64,000 nucleotides of DNA from Parvularcula sp039822105 (lineage in GTDB: Bacteria; Pseudomonadota; Alphaproteobacteria; Caulobacterales; Parvularculaceae), in assembly GCA_039822105.1 (NCBI GenBank), contig JBCBMW010000006.1:112519-176518 (forward strand), in the 5' to 3' direction. Under the pieces are notes generated by a model that did not search any database, was not told the origin of the DNA, and saw only the letters and a list, made by a program, of their open reading frames with translations. Shown piece by piece: positions 26,501 through 34,695 of the stretch; position 1 is the first letter of the stretch; each line of letters begins with the position of its first letter. A program made the translations under genes and the position numbers.

Positions 26501-29006
26501 CCAGCTCATGGCTAAGCGTGAAGGGTATGCTGGCTTCGGGGGTTGCGTTGGGCTGGCGTCTCCAGAACAGAACTACGATGACGTCCGCGCTGAGAATCCG
26601 GCTTGGCATTTTTATCAGTATGATGAGATGGGTCGCCTCACCCACACGGACTTTCGCGGATCAACTCCCAGTATCGAGCGCGACTATGACGACAATGGGA
26701 ACATCACGTTTGTTCGTCGCGGTACCACGCAATGGGATTATAGCTACATCTATGGTGGAGACACTGATTATCTAGAGACAGAGTCGCTCACCATTGATGG
26801 ACGCACCTTCACCACGAGTTACGAGCGAGATTCTCTGGGCAACATCATAAGTCAGACCTATCCTTCTGGTCGTACAGTCTACGTGACCTCGAACGCTTTG
26901 GGCCAGGCAACGGAGGCCCGCGTATCCGGGTCAATACCGTATGCAGACGCTATGACTTACCACCCCGGCGGGCTGTTGGCTGGCATGGATTTGGGCAACG
27001 GACATTCGTTCAACCGCCAGCTTAACGAGCGGAAGCTGGTCGAGCGCGCCACTTACTCCAGCGTCGTGGACCGCTCCTACCTCTATGACGGCAATGCGCG
27101 GGTGACACAGGTCACGGATGCGGCGTCATCAGCCGCAAATCGTGGCTTTACCTATGACGGTCTTGGGCGCCTAACTGCGGCAACCGGCCCGTGGGGTTCT
27201 GCATCATATCTGTATGATGCAGTTGGGAATATCCGTGAAAAGGCACTCGGTGCCCGAACGGTGTCGCTGGAGTACGACACGGCCACCAACCGAATTCATC
27301 GCGTGAGAGACGACGCTGAGTGGTGGGATTGGCGAGTCTTCTCTCACGATGAGCGTGGCAATGTCACGTCAACAGGGACCAATGTGGCGGATGGCAGTGC
27401 GGCCACCGCAGTTGATGTGATCTACGATACGGCGAACCAACCGATCGAGATGTCGAACCCAGCTGGGATGGGCGGCGGTACACCAACTGGTCACGAGCTT
27501 CTTGAGCGCGGAATTGGTGCGTTCACGTCGTTGTTCACAGGGCCGCCGGAAAGTGGAGGTCCGGCCCCTATGACCATCATCGGCGGCGTCGGCTCTATTG
27601 CTCTTGACGATTCGAGCTCGCGTCGCGCTTTTCTTCGTGACGCTCTGCCCTTGATTGCGGGGCAGACCTATACGTTGAAGGTTGAGGCACGCGTTGTTGG
27701 CACGGTGTCTGAATGGCCAAGCGACAACGACAATGTTGAGTTCAGTGTCTACCTGCTTGATGGCGGCTACAATGCAATTAGGCACCTCAAACCCCGGCGC
27801 GGCGAGACCTACATCTTCCCTGCTGACGGCTGGGTGGAACTCGACCTTCGCTTCACAGCGGCCGCGGGCGATGTCTACGTTCGCCCGAGGATCGGAAAGG
27901 GTATGGACTTCGAAGGGAACGGCGCCGTTGAGTTCCGTAACCTTCGGGTTGAGGGCTTGTTTGCCAATGGCGGGCCAACAGGTGATCCTCATACGTTTGC
28001 GTATGACGGCAACCTCAAGCGCGCCAAGCAGTTGATGGACGGGGAGCTCGTTTACTCCGTCTACAACCTGGATGGCATGCTGGTGCATCGTCACAATGTT
28101 ATCACTAACGAGGTGACGGACTATGTGTCCGCTGGCGGGTCGAGTATTGTCCGGATCAAGAATGGTGTGCCGACGTACACCTACACGGATCATTTGGGGT
28201 CGCAGACGGTGCTTGCGGATGAAGTGGGCGGTGTTGTTCTGAGGGAAGAACTGACCCCCTATGGCGAGGTTTTCTCCTCCACGTCCGCCGCAAACGACAA
28301 CGAACCGGTCTTCACTGGGCACGTCAGGGACACCGCCACCGGCCTCACCTATATGCTGGCGCGGTACTACGATCCTGTCATCGGGAGGTTCCTGGCCACA
28401 GATCCCGTACAATTCTCGCCTGATAGACCCGGTATGTTTAGCCGCTATGCGTACGCGGAAAATGATCCGACTAACATGACCGATCCAGACGGTCGCGTTG
28501 CACGAGTTGCGATTAGTGCTTTCAAGATCGCACGGCGCACCATTAAAGCGCGGGGGAACATCGTAAAAGCCGTCAAGGATGAGATCGGTGACATTGTTGA
28601 TGCTGCGGAGACCCTGGCCGATCCTAGTGCAAGCGGTCTTGAAAAAGCGGGTGCAGTTGTCAGCCTCGCCACTGGTATCAATCTAAGAGGAGCCAAGAAG
28701 GGGCGTGGTGCACAGGTTGGGGGTAGTATCGATCCTAAGGGATCGACGAGAGCTAGTGATATTGAAGCTAAGGCCAGTGAAGTGGGCTTCACTCGAACGC
28801 AAACTAAAACTGGCCCCGTGAAGTTCAAGGATGAAAACGGAGTTGATAGAGTTACCATTAAGAGTGGCAGTCCGCGGACACCGGGGAGTGAAGGTGCTCA
28901 CGTGGAACTCCGAAGATCGGACGGTCAGAGGGTAAACGTTTTCGGTAGACCAGTGACAAGAAAAGACCCAGAGAACCATACGCCGATAGTTGACGATAGA
29001 CAATGA
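23510..29006 (+). CDS. RHS-repeat polymorphic toxin, interrupted by a one-base frameshift near the 5' end
   Basis: About 1,831 residues if the frame is joined. From the GTG at 23510 (GGGGG at 23498-23502) the product has a membrane anchor and runs to SLPGNF at 23823, then shifts frame; the continuation PLEVAVRRRL is read in the frame open to 29006. Removing one T from TTTT (23821-23824) restores a single reading frame. The centre holds many YD/RHS repeats (YDALGRVIE, YDGLGRLTA), an inserted beta-rich domain at about 27490-27970, and the RHS core end RYYDPVIGRFLATDP, NDPTNMTDPDG. The last about 165 residues after DPDG are the variable toxin tip, ending RTPGSEGAHVELR and NHTPIVDDRQ, which resembles polymorphic toxin type 24. 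An overlapping immunity-type gene follows. Confidence 0.85.
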
Positions 29007-29371
29007 AGTACTTTGAATGGATAAATGCCCTTTCAAGTATCTATCTTGAAGATTCTTACGTATTGGAAGTGCGTGAACGTGCTTCGGAGATAGAGTTCGA
29101 AATGGAGTTTGTTCTACAAGATAGTCACCCGTGTTATACTATACCAAAAGAAGGCGAGATGTATTGCTATCGACGAGGTATAATACGTCTGAGAAATTGC
29201 TTAGATATTAGTTGGACCAACAAGCAATATGCATTGAGACAGCGCTTGGAAGATCGCGATTACTGCAATATTGATGCTTTTTACAGCGATGGCGATAAAA
29301 TATTTATCGAAGGAGATTGGGGTCAGTTGTCTTTAAGGTCTGACGAGATTATTGTACTTTTGGTTTCTTGA
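29003..29371 (+). CDS. Candidate immunity protein of the RHS toxin
   Basis: A 122-residue acidic soluble protein with many Tyr, Trp and Glu residues and alternating strand-like segments. Its ATG overlaps the toxin stop as ATGA, the classic coupling for toxin and immunity genes. Base composition is clearly more AT-rich than the toxin core, as is usual for exchanged toxin-tip/immunity cassettes. No immunity family is recognised, so the role is inferred from position, size and composition. It should bind and neutralise the C-terminal toxin domain in the cytoplasm. Confidence 0.7.
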   Translation: MKYFEWINALSSIYLEDSYVLEVRERASEIEFEMEFVLQDSHPCYTIPKEGEMYCYRRGIIRLRNCLDISWTNKQYALRQRLEDRDYCNIDAFYSDGDKIFIEGDWGQLSLRSDEIIVLLVS

Positions 29372-29600
29372 TTTGGCGTTCAACATCGACGCGGATTGGA
29401 GATAAGCTTCCGTTTGCCCACACTCTCGCAACTTTTAGCTTCGTTCCTTACCCACTATGTCTGCCGTAAAGACTGGTTTTCCGCTGGGCAGGTATTCGAT
29501 GCTATTTTAACCGGCCTCGAATCAGCGATTTTCTCATCGCAAATGAGACGCTCTGCCGCCAAGCAGTAAAGTCTGGCCAGGATGTCGAGGATTTATTGTT

Positions 29601-29846
29601 ATGTTCGACAAACGGAAGCTAACGATAGTACTTTTGTTCTTAGCCTGCGCGGTGGTTGCATTTGCGTTACCGTTTGTAGTGCCAAGCGGTTTATTTTTGG
29701 ATACAATTGCTATATTGTTCAATGTATCATTTATATTTTTCGGTATTTTTGTTCTCTTTCCGCCGAGATACAGGATGAGTGTGCCGCGGGTTGTGGGCAA
29801 GGAGAACGAAGGGCGAAAGAGTGGAGGCCGTACAGAGTACGTGTAG
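29601..29846 (+). CDS. Hypothetical small two-helix membrane protein
   Basis: An 81-residue AT-rich ORF with two hydrophobic helices (about 7-27 and 31-54, the second Phe-rich: FNVSFIFFGIFVLF) and a basic, Gly/Arg-rich tail. There is no good ribosome binding site close to the ATG; GAGG lies 12 bases away. No family is recognised. It follows the immunity gene after 229 bp without a gene. It may be an orphan immunity-like cassette or a chance frame in AT-rich DNA. Confidence 0.4.
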   Translation: MFDKRKLTIVLLFLACAVVAFALPFVVPSGLFLDTIAILFNVSFIFFGIFVLFPPRYRMSVPRVVGKENEGRKSGGRTEYV

Positions 29847-29975
29847 GCACTAGTTCAACACTATAGTTTTTCGTATACACCAATGAAACGCAGATCGATC
29901 AATTGAATCTGGTAAGTTTTACAGTATTGATATTGTATCATTAGAAAGCTTTACTTATTCAATGTTTAAATGTGA

Positions 29976-30173
29976 ATGAGGTCCGTCGATCTGGACGCTA
30001 AGCCAATGTTTTTGAGGATCGTCCGAATTTGGTTGTATATTTTTCTGGGCTTCGCATTGGTCGGCGTTCTACCAATTGCGATTGGCGTACCTATCGGGAA
30101 AGTTGTTTCTTATTGTGTTAGTTATGCGCTTTTTTTGTCGATCACTGTCACATTGATTTCTTTTTTTTTCTAA
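29976..30173 (+). CDS. Hypothetical small membrane protein
   Basis: A 65-residue AT-rich ORF that is nearly all hydrophobic after residue 10, with two probable helices (about 14-37 and 43-65) ending in a run of Phe. It lacks a clear ribosome binding site. It resembles the ORF at 29601 in size and composition, not in sequence. Possibly another displaced immunity or membrane peptide. The following 30174-30465 holds no supported gene. Confidence 0.3.
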   Translation: MRSVDLDAKPMFLRIVRIWLYIFLGFALVGVLPIAIGVPIGKVVSYCVSYALFLSITVTLISFFF

Positions 30174-30465
30174 AGAGTAATGGTGGTTTCGCATTTTATT
30201 TTATTTTTGGTGGTGCTCTTTCTTGAGACGTCTTATTGGCAAAACTTGAAACTCGATCATCGCATTCGGTCAATGATTGTCCTTACGCTCAATTGTGTCC
30301 CATATAGTGCAGGCTGATGGGCCAGACAGGCACTGAATTCTTGAATAGTGAAGCAAAGGTGCTGCATGCCGGAAGTGCTTGGACGCCGGGGGCCAAAGGC
30401 GGCATCTGGTGGGACATCTGTAGCCCCGTCTGTTGTTGCCTGAAGTTGGTGCTATAGGCGTTGGC

Positions 30466-30861
30466 ATGACCTTGGTCCCTCACGCGTGGCTTCGGTGCCT
30501 TCTCGCTGCGATGGTTGCTTTTCAAGCCGTCGCACCGGGCGCGTTGATGGCGCGGGCAGGGTCTCAAGCCGACGTCAATTCTCTCATCTGCGCTCCGTCG
30601 GGGCAGCTTTCCCAGGTCGCACGTCAAGCTGCGTCCGACCTGTTGGACCTGATCCAGCAAGAGCACCAACAGCATATCTCCGATGCCGGTCACTGTCCGC
30701 TTTGCGTCATTGCCGGCCTCGCAACCTTGCCCGAATGGGTTGGGGCAGCTCTTGTGAATACCCCGAAGCTGGTTGTTGGCTTGCCCGGCACAGCATCGTT
30801 CCACTCGACTGGCATCAACGGCCCGCCGCTTGGCGGACGCGCTCCACCATCCTTTCACTGA
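30466..30861 (+). CDS. DUF2946-like protein with HCPLC motif
   Basis: A 131-residue protein with a hydrophobic, signal-like N-terminus (about 8-31), a helical middle, a His/Cys cluster (HQQHISDAGHCPLC) and a C-terminal GPPLGGRAPP tail, all typical of DUF2946. Members often sit next to TonB receptors and in copper-responsive loci, so metal binding outside the cytoplasm is plausible but unproven. The ATG at 30466 is chosen over a TTG at 30433 because it begins the hydrophobic N-terminus. It is 62 bp before a TonB-dependent receptor and likely in its operon. Confidence 0.75.
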   Translation: MTLVPHAWLRCLLAAMVAFQAVAPGALMARAGSQADVNSLICAPSGQLSQVARQAASDLLDLIQQEHQQHISDAGHCPLCVIAGLATLPEWVGAALVNTPKLVVGLPGTASFHSTGINGPPLGGRAPPSFH

Positions 30862-30923
30862 TTGCTTCTGTCCAGCTCTCGCCAGCCACGGCGAGATATT
30901 TAATCAGTTGAAAGATCAATTCT

Positions 30924-33026
30924 ATGCTACGCGAATTCCTATTGGTCGGTGCGGCCAGCGGGGCGGTGTGCTCCGTCGCCCACGCCCAAACGCCTGCTCC
31001 AGGAGACTTGGACACCTGGCGAGGCGATGTGATCATCGTCGAAGGTCGGCGGATCTCACCTTACGGAGCTGAAGATGCCGCCGTCGCGCGGATCCCGGTT
31101 CCTCTCGATGAGATCCCGCAATCGATCCAAGTCCTGACACCCGCTCTGTTGAAAGAGCAAGAGCTCAACACCCTGTCTGACGCACTTCTCAATGTTTCTG
31201 GCGTCGTTCCTTCCCAACCCTCTGAGCTCGTGCTGGCGAACCCTATCGTCCGAGGTTTTGAGGCCGAGATTTATGTCGACGGTTTGATTGGTTATGGCGA
31301 TACGGCCGTTTTGGACCCCGCAAGCCTGGTCGGTGTTGAGCGCATTGAAGTCGCCAAGGGGCCGACTTCGGTGCTCTATGGCGGCGGGACGGGCGCGCCT
31401 GTCGGCGGCTTGATCAACGTGGTGACCAAAACGCCGCAAGACGAGGCGTTTGCCCGGGTCGGTGTCCGCACCGGTAGCTTCGCCACCGTGGCCCCGAACA
31501 TCGACGTCAACATTCCGCTTGGGGAGAAAGCAGGCTTCCGGCTGCCCGCGGAGTACCACCGTTCTGAGGACGCGATCGACGAGGTTGAGATTGAGCGGAT
31601 CACACTGAACCCCTCGCTCGGCCTGTCCTTGACTGAGACGACCGATGCCCTTCTCCGAGTTGGCTATAACCGCGTCGAGCAGCTTGAGTATGTGGGTCTT
31701 CCTGCGGAGGTCGCAGGTGTTCCGGGTGTTGATCCTTTTCAGTTCACCAGCGCTTCTGATGCACCTGATACAGTGATCGAGAATCTCACCGTCCACGGAT
31801 CGGTGACCCATCGGTTCAACGACAGCGTTTCCGCAACGGTCCAGGTTCGCCGGTTCGAGAACAGCTTCGACGAGTTCTCAAGCTCGCCGTTTTTGGCTTT
31901 CTTCCCGATTGAGGACAACGCAGCATTCCAAATCCGCGGTTCGTTACCGGCTGATGTTCGTCAGTGGACTGCTGATACGAGCTTAACGGCAAAGTTCGAG
32001 ACGGGCGCGTTCGACCACACACTCCTTGTGGGGGTGACCTATGACGATACCAACTACGAAGCCGCGACAGGGTTCGATTTCTTCAATGTGATCGGTCCCT
32101 ACAACTACGTCACAGAGGCGCCAGAGCTCAGCTTTGGCGACACGCCGCCACTCGTGAACTTTCTCGAGAGCGACTACAAGACGATTGCTGGCTACGTGCA
32201 GGACCACATCCGCATGGGCGACCGCGTGAGCGTTATGGTCGGCGGCAGGCTCAGCGAGTATGAGCTTGTGGAGATCGAAGGTGGTCAGGGAACGGATCAG
32301 ACCTTCACACGCTTTGACCCGCGGATTGGCGCAACGGTTGAGCTCACCTCTGGCCTCTCGGTTTTCGCCGGATGGTCGACGGGCTCGCGCCTGTCGCTGT
32401 TCTTTGCAAGCAGTGACGGAGCGCCGCCGGAGCTTGAAACCTCTCGCTCGGCGGAAGGGGGCATAAAGTTTGCTCTCAGCGGCCTGGGATTGTCTGGCAC
32501 GCTGGCTGGGTTCCACGTCGTGCGGGACGATGTCCCGACCCCTGACCCCACAACCTTTGTCACCTCGCTGCAAACCGGTGAGCAGCGGTCCGTGGGCGCG
32601 GAGATTGATCTTGTGTGGGAGCCCTCGCCGCAGTTGTCAGTCCTTGTGAGTGCTGCGTACACGGATTCAGAGGTGACCGAAGACACGGTGGTGCCCGAAG
32701 GCGACAGCCTTCCTCGCGTTCCGGAGTATTCCGGGCGTGTGGCAGCCCGTTACCGGTTCCAAGGCGTACTCGAAGGTCTTGGGGTCGGGGCAGGGGTCAC
32801 TTTCGCTTCGGAAGCCGACATCACCTTGCCCAACAGTTTCGATTCTGATGCCTACGCCGTTTTGGATGCGCAGGCCTCTTACGAGGTCGGGCGGTACCGG
32901 ATCGGCTTGACCGTTCAAAACTTGGCGGATGCTGAGTATTTCACACCCTATCAATACTTCAACCAAGCTGTCGTCCGGCCGGGCACGCCGCGTTCTGCGT
33001 TCGTGACCTTGTCAGCTGCATTTTAA
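30924..33026 (+). CDS. TonB-dependent siderophore-type receptor
   Basis: A 700-residue outer-membrane receptor. A signal peptide (about 1-21, AHAQ) leads to a plug domain with IPVPLDEIPQSIQVLTPALL, DALLNVSGV and the plug signature GVERIEVAKGPTSVLYG, followed by a 22-strand barrel ending in an aromatic residue (TLSAAF). The plug resembles FhuA/FpvA-type siderophore receptors (GGLINVVTK). It lies between a DUF2946 gene and a Tat-exported DJ-1/PfpI gene 10 bp downstream, so the three likely handle one ligand. No clear Fur box is visible directly upstream. Confidence 0.93.
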   Translation: MLREFLLVGAASGAVCSVAHAQTPAPGDLDTWRGDVIIVEGRRISPYGAEDAAVARIPVPLDEIPQSIQVLTPALLKEQELNTLSDALLNVSGVVPSQPSELVLANPIVRGFEAEIYVDGLIGYGDTAVLDPASLVGVERIEVAKGPTSVLYGGGTGAPVGGLINVVTKTPQDEAFARVGVRTGSFATVAPNIDVNIPLGEKAGFRLPAEYHRSEDAIDEVEIERITLNPSLGLSLTETTDALLRVGYNRVEQLEYVGLPAEVAGVPGVDPFQFTSASDAPDTVIENLTVHGSVTHRFNDSVSATVQVRRFENSFDEFSSSPFLAFFPIEDNAAFQIRGSLPADVRQWTADTSLTAKFETGAFDHTLLVGVTYDDTNYEAATGFDFFNVIGPYNYVTEAPELSFGDTPPLVNFLESDYKTIAGYVQDHIRMGDRVSVMVGGRLSEYELVEIEGGQGTDQTFTRFDPRIGATVELTSGLSVFAGWSTGSRLSLFFASSDGAPPELETSRSAEGGIKFALSGLGLSGTLAGFHVVRDDVPTPDPTTFVTSLQTGEQRSVGAEIDLVWEPSPQLSVLVSAAYTDSEVTEDTVVPEGDSLPRVPEYSGRVAARYRFQGVLEGLGVGAGVTFASEADITLPNSFDSDAYAVLDAQASYEVGRYRIGLTVQNLADAEYFTPYQYFNQAVVRPGTPRSAFVTLSAAF

Positions 33027-33036
33027 GGAGACCGAG

Positions 33037-33873
33037 ATGACCATCGACAGACGTACGTTCACCGCCATCACCGCTCTTGCCTCGCTCGCCGCGCTGTCTC
33101 GACCTGCGCGGGCTCAAATGGCTTTGCCGCCTGGATCCGTCCGTACCGGACTTGATGCTGTCCTGCATGATATGTCCGTATGGCCCAGCGATTGGGTAGG
33201 GGACGAGAAGGTCGTGATGCTGGCCTATCCAGGCATGACCGCTCTCGACCTCATGGCTCCGCAATACATGTTCGCCTGTTTGACCGGGGCCACGGTGGTG
33301 ATCGCTGCGAAGAGCCTCGATCCCATCGTATCAGATACGAAAGTCGCTATCGTCCCCGACGTGACTTTTGATCAGGCGTTCGAAAACCCAGATATTTTGT
33401 TTGTTCCCGGAGGGATCAGCGGTACACTCAACGCGATGGAGGACGGCGCTACGGTTGATTTCCTTGCGTCGCGGGGGTCGAAGGCACGCTACGTCACCTC
33501 GGTCTGCACGGGCTCTTTGCTGCTTGGGCAAGCGGGGCTTCTTGAAGGGTACAAGGCCACATCGCACTGGCTTGCGCTTTCCTCGCTCGATGCGTTTGGC
33601 GCGCAGGCGTTAAACGAACGGGTGGTGCAAGACCGCAACCGCATCACCGGAGCTGGCGTCACATCAGGTTTGGATTTCGGTTTGACCATGCTCGAAGAGC
33701 TGCGCGGAAAAGAGTACGCACAGGCGATCCAGCTCTTTGCGGAGTATGCGCCTGAGCCGCCTCTGTCGTCGGGAACTCTCGAGGCGGCGCCGGACAAAGT
33801 GCGACGGATCGCGGTGGATATGTTCCCCGGCTTTGACGACCACGTCCGAGCGATCGCTGGTACCCGCGGCTAG
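33037..33873 (+). CDS. Tat-exported DJ-1/PfpI-family protein (isonitrile hydratase-like)
   Basis: A 278-residue protein with an N-terminal DRRTFTA twin-arginine motif and signal (about 1-27). The DJ-1/PfpI domain (about 55-235) has YPGMTALDLMAP with Asp71 and the nucleophile elbow SVCTGSLLLGQAGLL with Cys157 and Thr158, then ATSHW. This pattern matches the isonitrile hydratase/GlxA-N-terminal branch, where Asp, Cys and Thr are catalytic. Family members are normally cytoplasmic, so a Tat signal is unusual. It begins 10 bp after the TonB receptor stop, with AAGGAG as ribosome binding site, so it probably acts in the periplasm on the imported ligand. Confidence 0.85.
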   Translation: MTIDRRTFTAITALASLAALSRPARAQMALPPGSVRTGLDAVLHDMSVWPSDWVGDEKVVMLAYPGMTALDLMAPQYMFACLTGATVVIAAKSLDPIVSDTKVAIVPDVTFDQAFENPDILFVPGGISGTLNAMEDGATVDFLASRGSKARYVTSVCTGSLLLGQAGLLEGYKATSHWLALSSLDAFGAQALNERVVQDRNRITGAGVTSGLDFGLTMLEELRGKEYAQAIQLFAEYAPEPPLSSGTLEAAPDKVRRIAVDMFPGFDDHVRAIAGTRG

Positions 33874-34006
33874 GCGCCGCTCAAGCGCACCCCTGCCCAA
33901 GGAGCGACGCATACGCTCCTACGGGCCATCCGCACCCTCGGCGCGATCGCCCAGCGCGCCAGGGCGAGAGACCGTGACACCCCTCGCTCGTCGCACCGAA
34001 ACGATG

Positions 34007-34024
34007 GCCGATTTGCAAATCGGC
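34007..34024. promoter_or_regulatory. Perfect 18-bp palindrome
   Basis: GCCGATTTGCAAATCGGC reads the same on both strands. It lies in the 209-bp gap (33874-34082) between the DJ-1 gene and the TTG start of the next ORF, 59 bp upstream of that start. It could be a dimeric regulator site or fold as a hairpin; no T-run follows, so a standard terminator is unlikely. Confidence 0.45.
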
Positions 34025-34082
34025 AAGACGCGCAAGGCTGGTCCGGTAGCGCTCTAGGAACGCCAACACCGGAGCCCGAAAA

Positions 34083-34508
34083 TTGACCAGTTCAACCCAC
34101 CCATTGCCGACTGTCGCGCAGTGGCGAATTCATGTCCTGCGACTGTTCTACCTTGCCATCACCGCGGGGCTCAGCAGCTTTGTGTGGCAGCAGTTGTTTT
34201 TTGAGTCCTCCGACTGGCCACTCATGACCGGCGTCGCGAAGTCGATGTTTGCCGCGCTTGCGCTCCTGACATTGCTGGGCGTGCGATATCCGCTCCAGAT
34301 GCTGCCGCTGATCTTCTTTGAAACGCTGTGGAAGACGATCTGGATCCTTGTGATCGCGATCCCGGCAGCACTCGGCGGTCGTTGGGCCGTGGTTGAGGCC
34401 ACGTTCTATGAGTGCATCGGCATTGTGTTCGTGTTCTTTGTGATGCCTTGGGGCCACGTTTGGGCCCGATATGTGGCCCAGCCTGGAGAGCCGTGGCGTC
34501 GCCAGTGA
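34083..34508 (+). CDS. Hypothetical four-helix membrane protein
   Basis: A 141-residue protein with four hydrophobic segments (about 22-43, 50-66, 72-95, 105-125) joined by short loops. The TTG at 34083, with CGGAG upstream at suitable spacing, is the best available start; no ATG or GTG gives the full N-terminus. Similar small four-helix proteins are common in proteobacteria, but none is named here. It follows the DJ-1 gene by 209 bp with a palindrome between, and precedes the Fur-controlled operon. The function is unknown. Confidence 0.6.
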   Translation: MTSSTHPLPTVAQWRIHVLRLFYLAITAGLSSFVWQQLFFESSDWPLMTGVAKSMFAALALLTLLGVRYPLQMLPLIFFETLWKTIWILVIAIPAALGGRWAVVEATFYECIGIVFVFFVMPWGHVWARYVAQPGEPWRRQ

Positions 34509-34661
34509 GCTGCCTTTAGCCAAGCGAGCAGCCGGTACAGTGGTCGCTTCTCGTGAAGCGAATACTCAGCACACCCAGTAATAACTCAGCGACAGCTGCC
34601 CATGCGATTTCTTGTTGCGAACGACTTGCATCTTCTGAGGTGCGGCCTTAAGGGTGCGATA

Positions 34662-34680
34662 GATTATGATAATCAATCGC
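34662..34680 (+). promoter_or_regulatory. Fur-box-like operator
   Basis: GATTATGATAATCAATCGC matches the classical 19-bp Fur consensus (GATAATGATAATCATTATC) at 15 of 19 positions. It ends 15 bases before the GTG of a TonB-dependent receptor and probably overlaps its -10 region. It suggests iron repression of the receptor, DUF3325, membrane protein and PepSY operon. Confidence 0.7.
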
Positions 34681-34695
34681 ACCTGAGGATTCATC

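Noticed and set aside
27369..28412. 347-codon minus-strand frame inside the RHS gene
   Set aside because: It lies wholly antisense to RHS core codons; long shadow frames are expected at this GC and the peptide looks non-protein-like.
30317..30457. Short plus-strand frame before the DUF2946 gene
   Set aside because: Parts look protein-like, but it has fewer than 50 codons, no ribosome binding site and no known relative; too weak to call.
31056..31811. 251-codon minus-strand frame inside the TonB receptor
   Set aside because: Antisense to a recognisable plug and barrel sequence; no domain or ribosome binding site.
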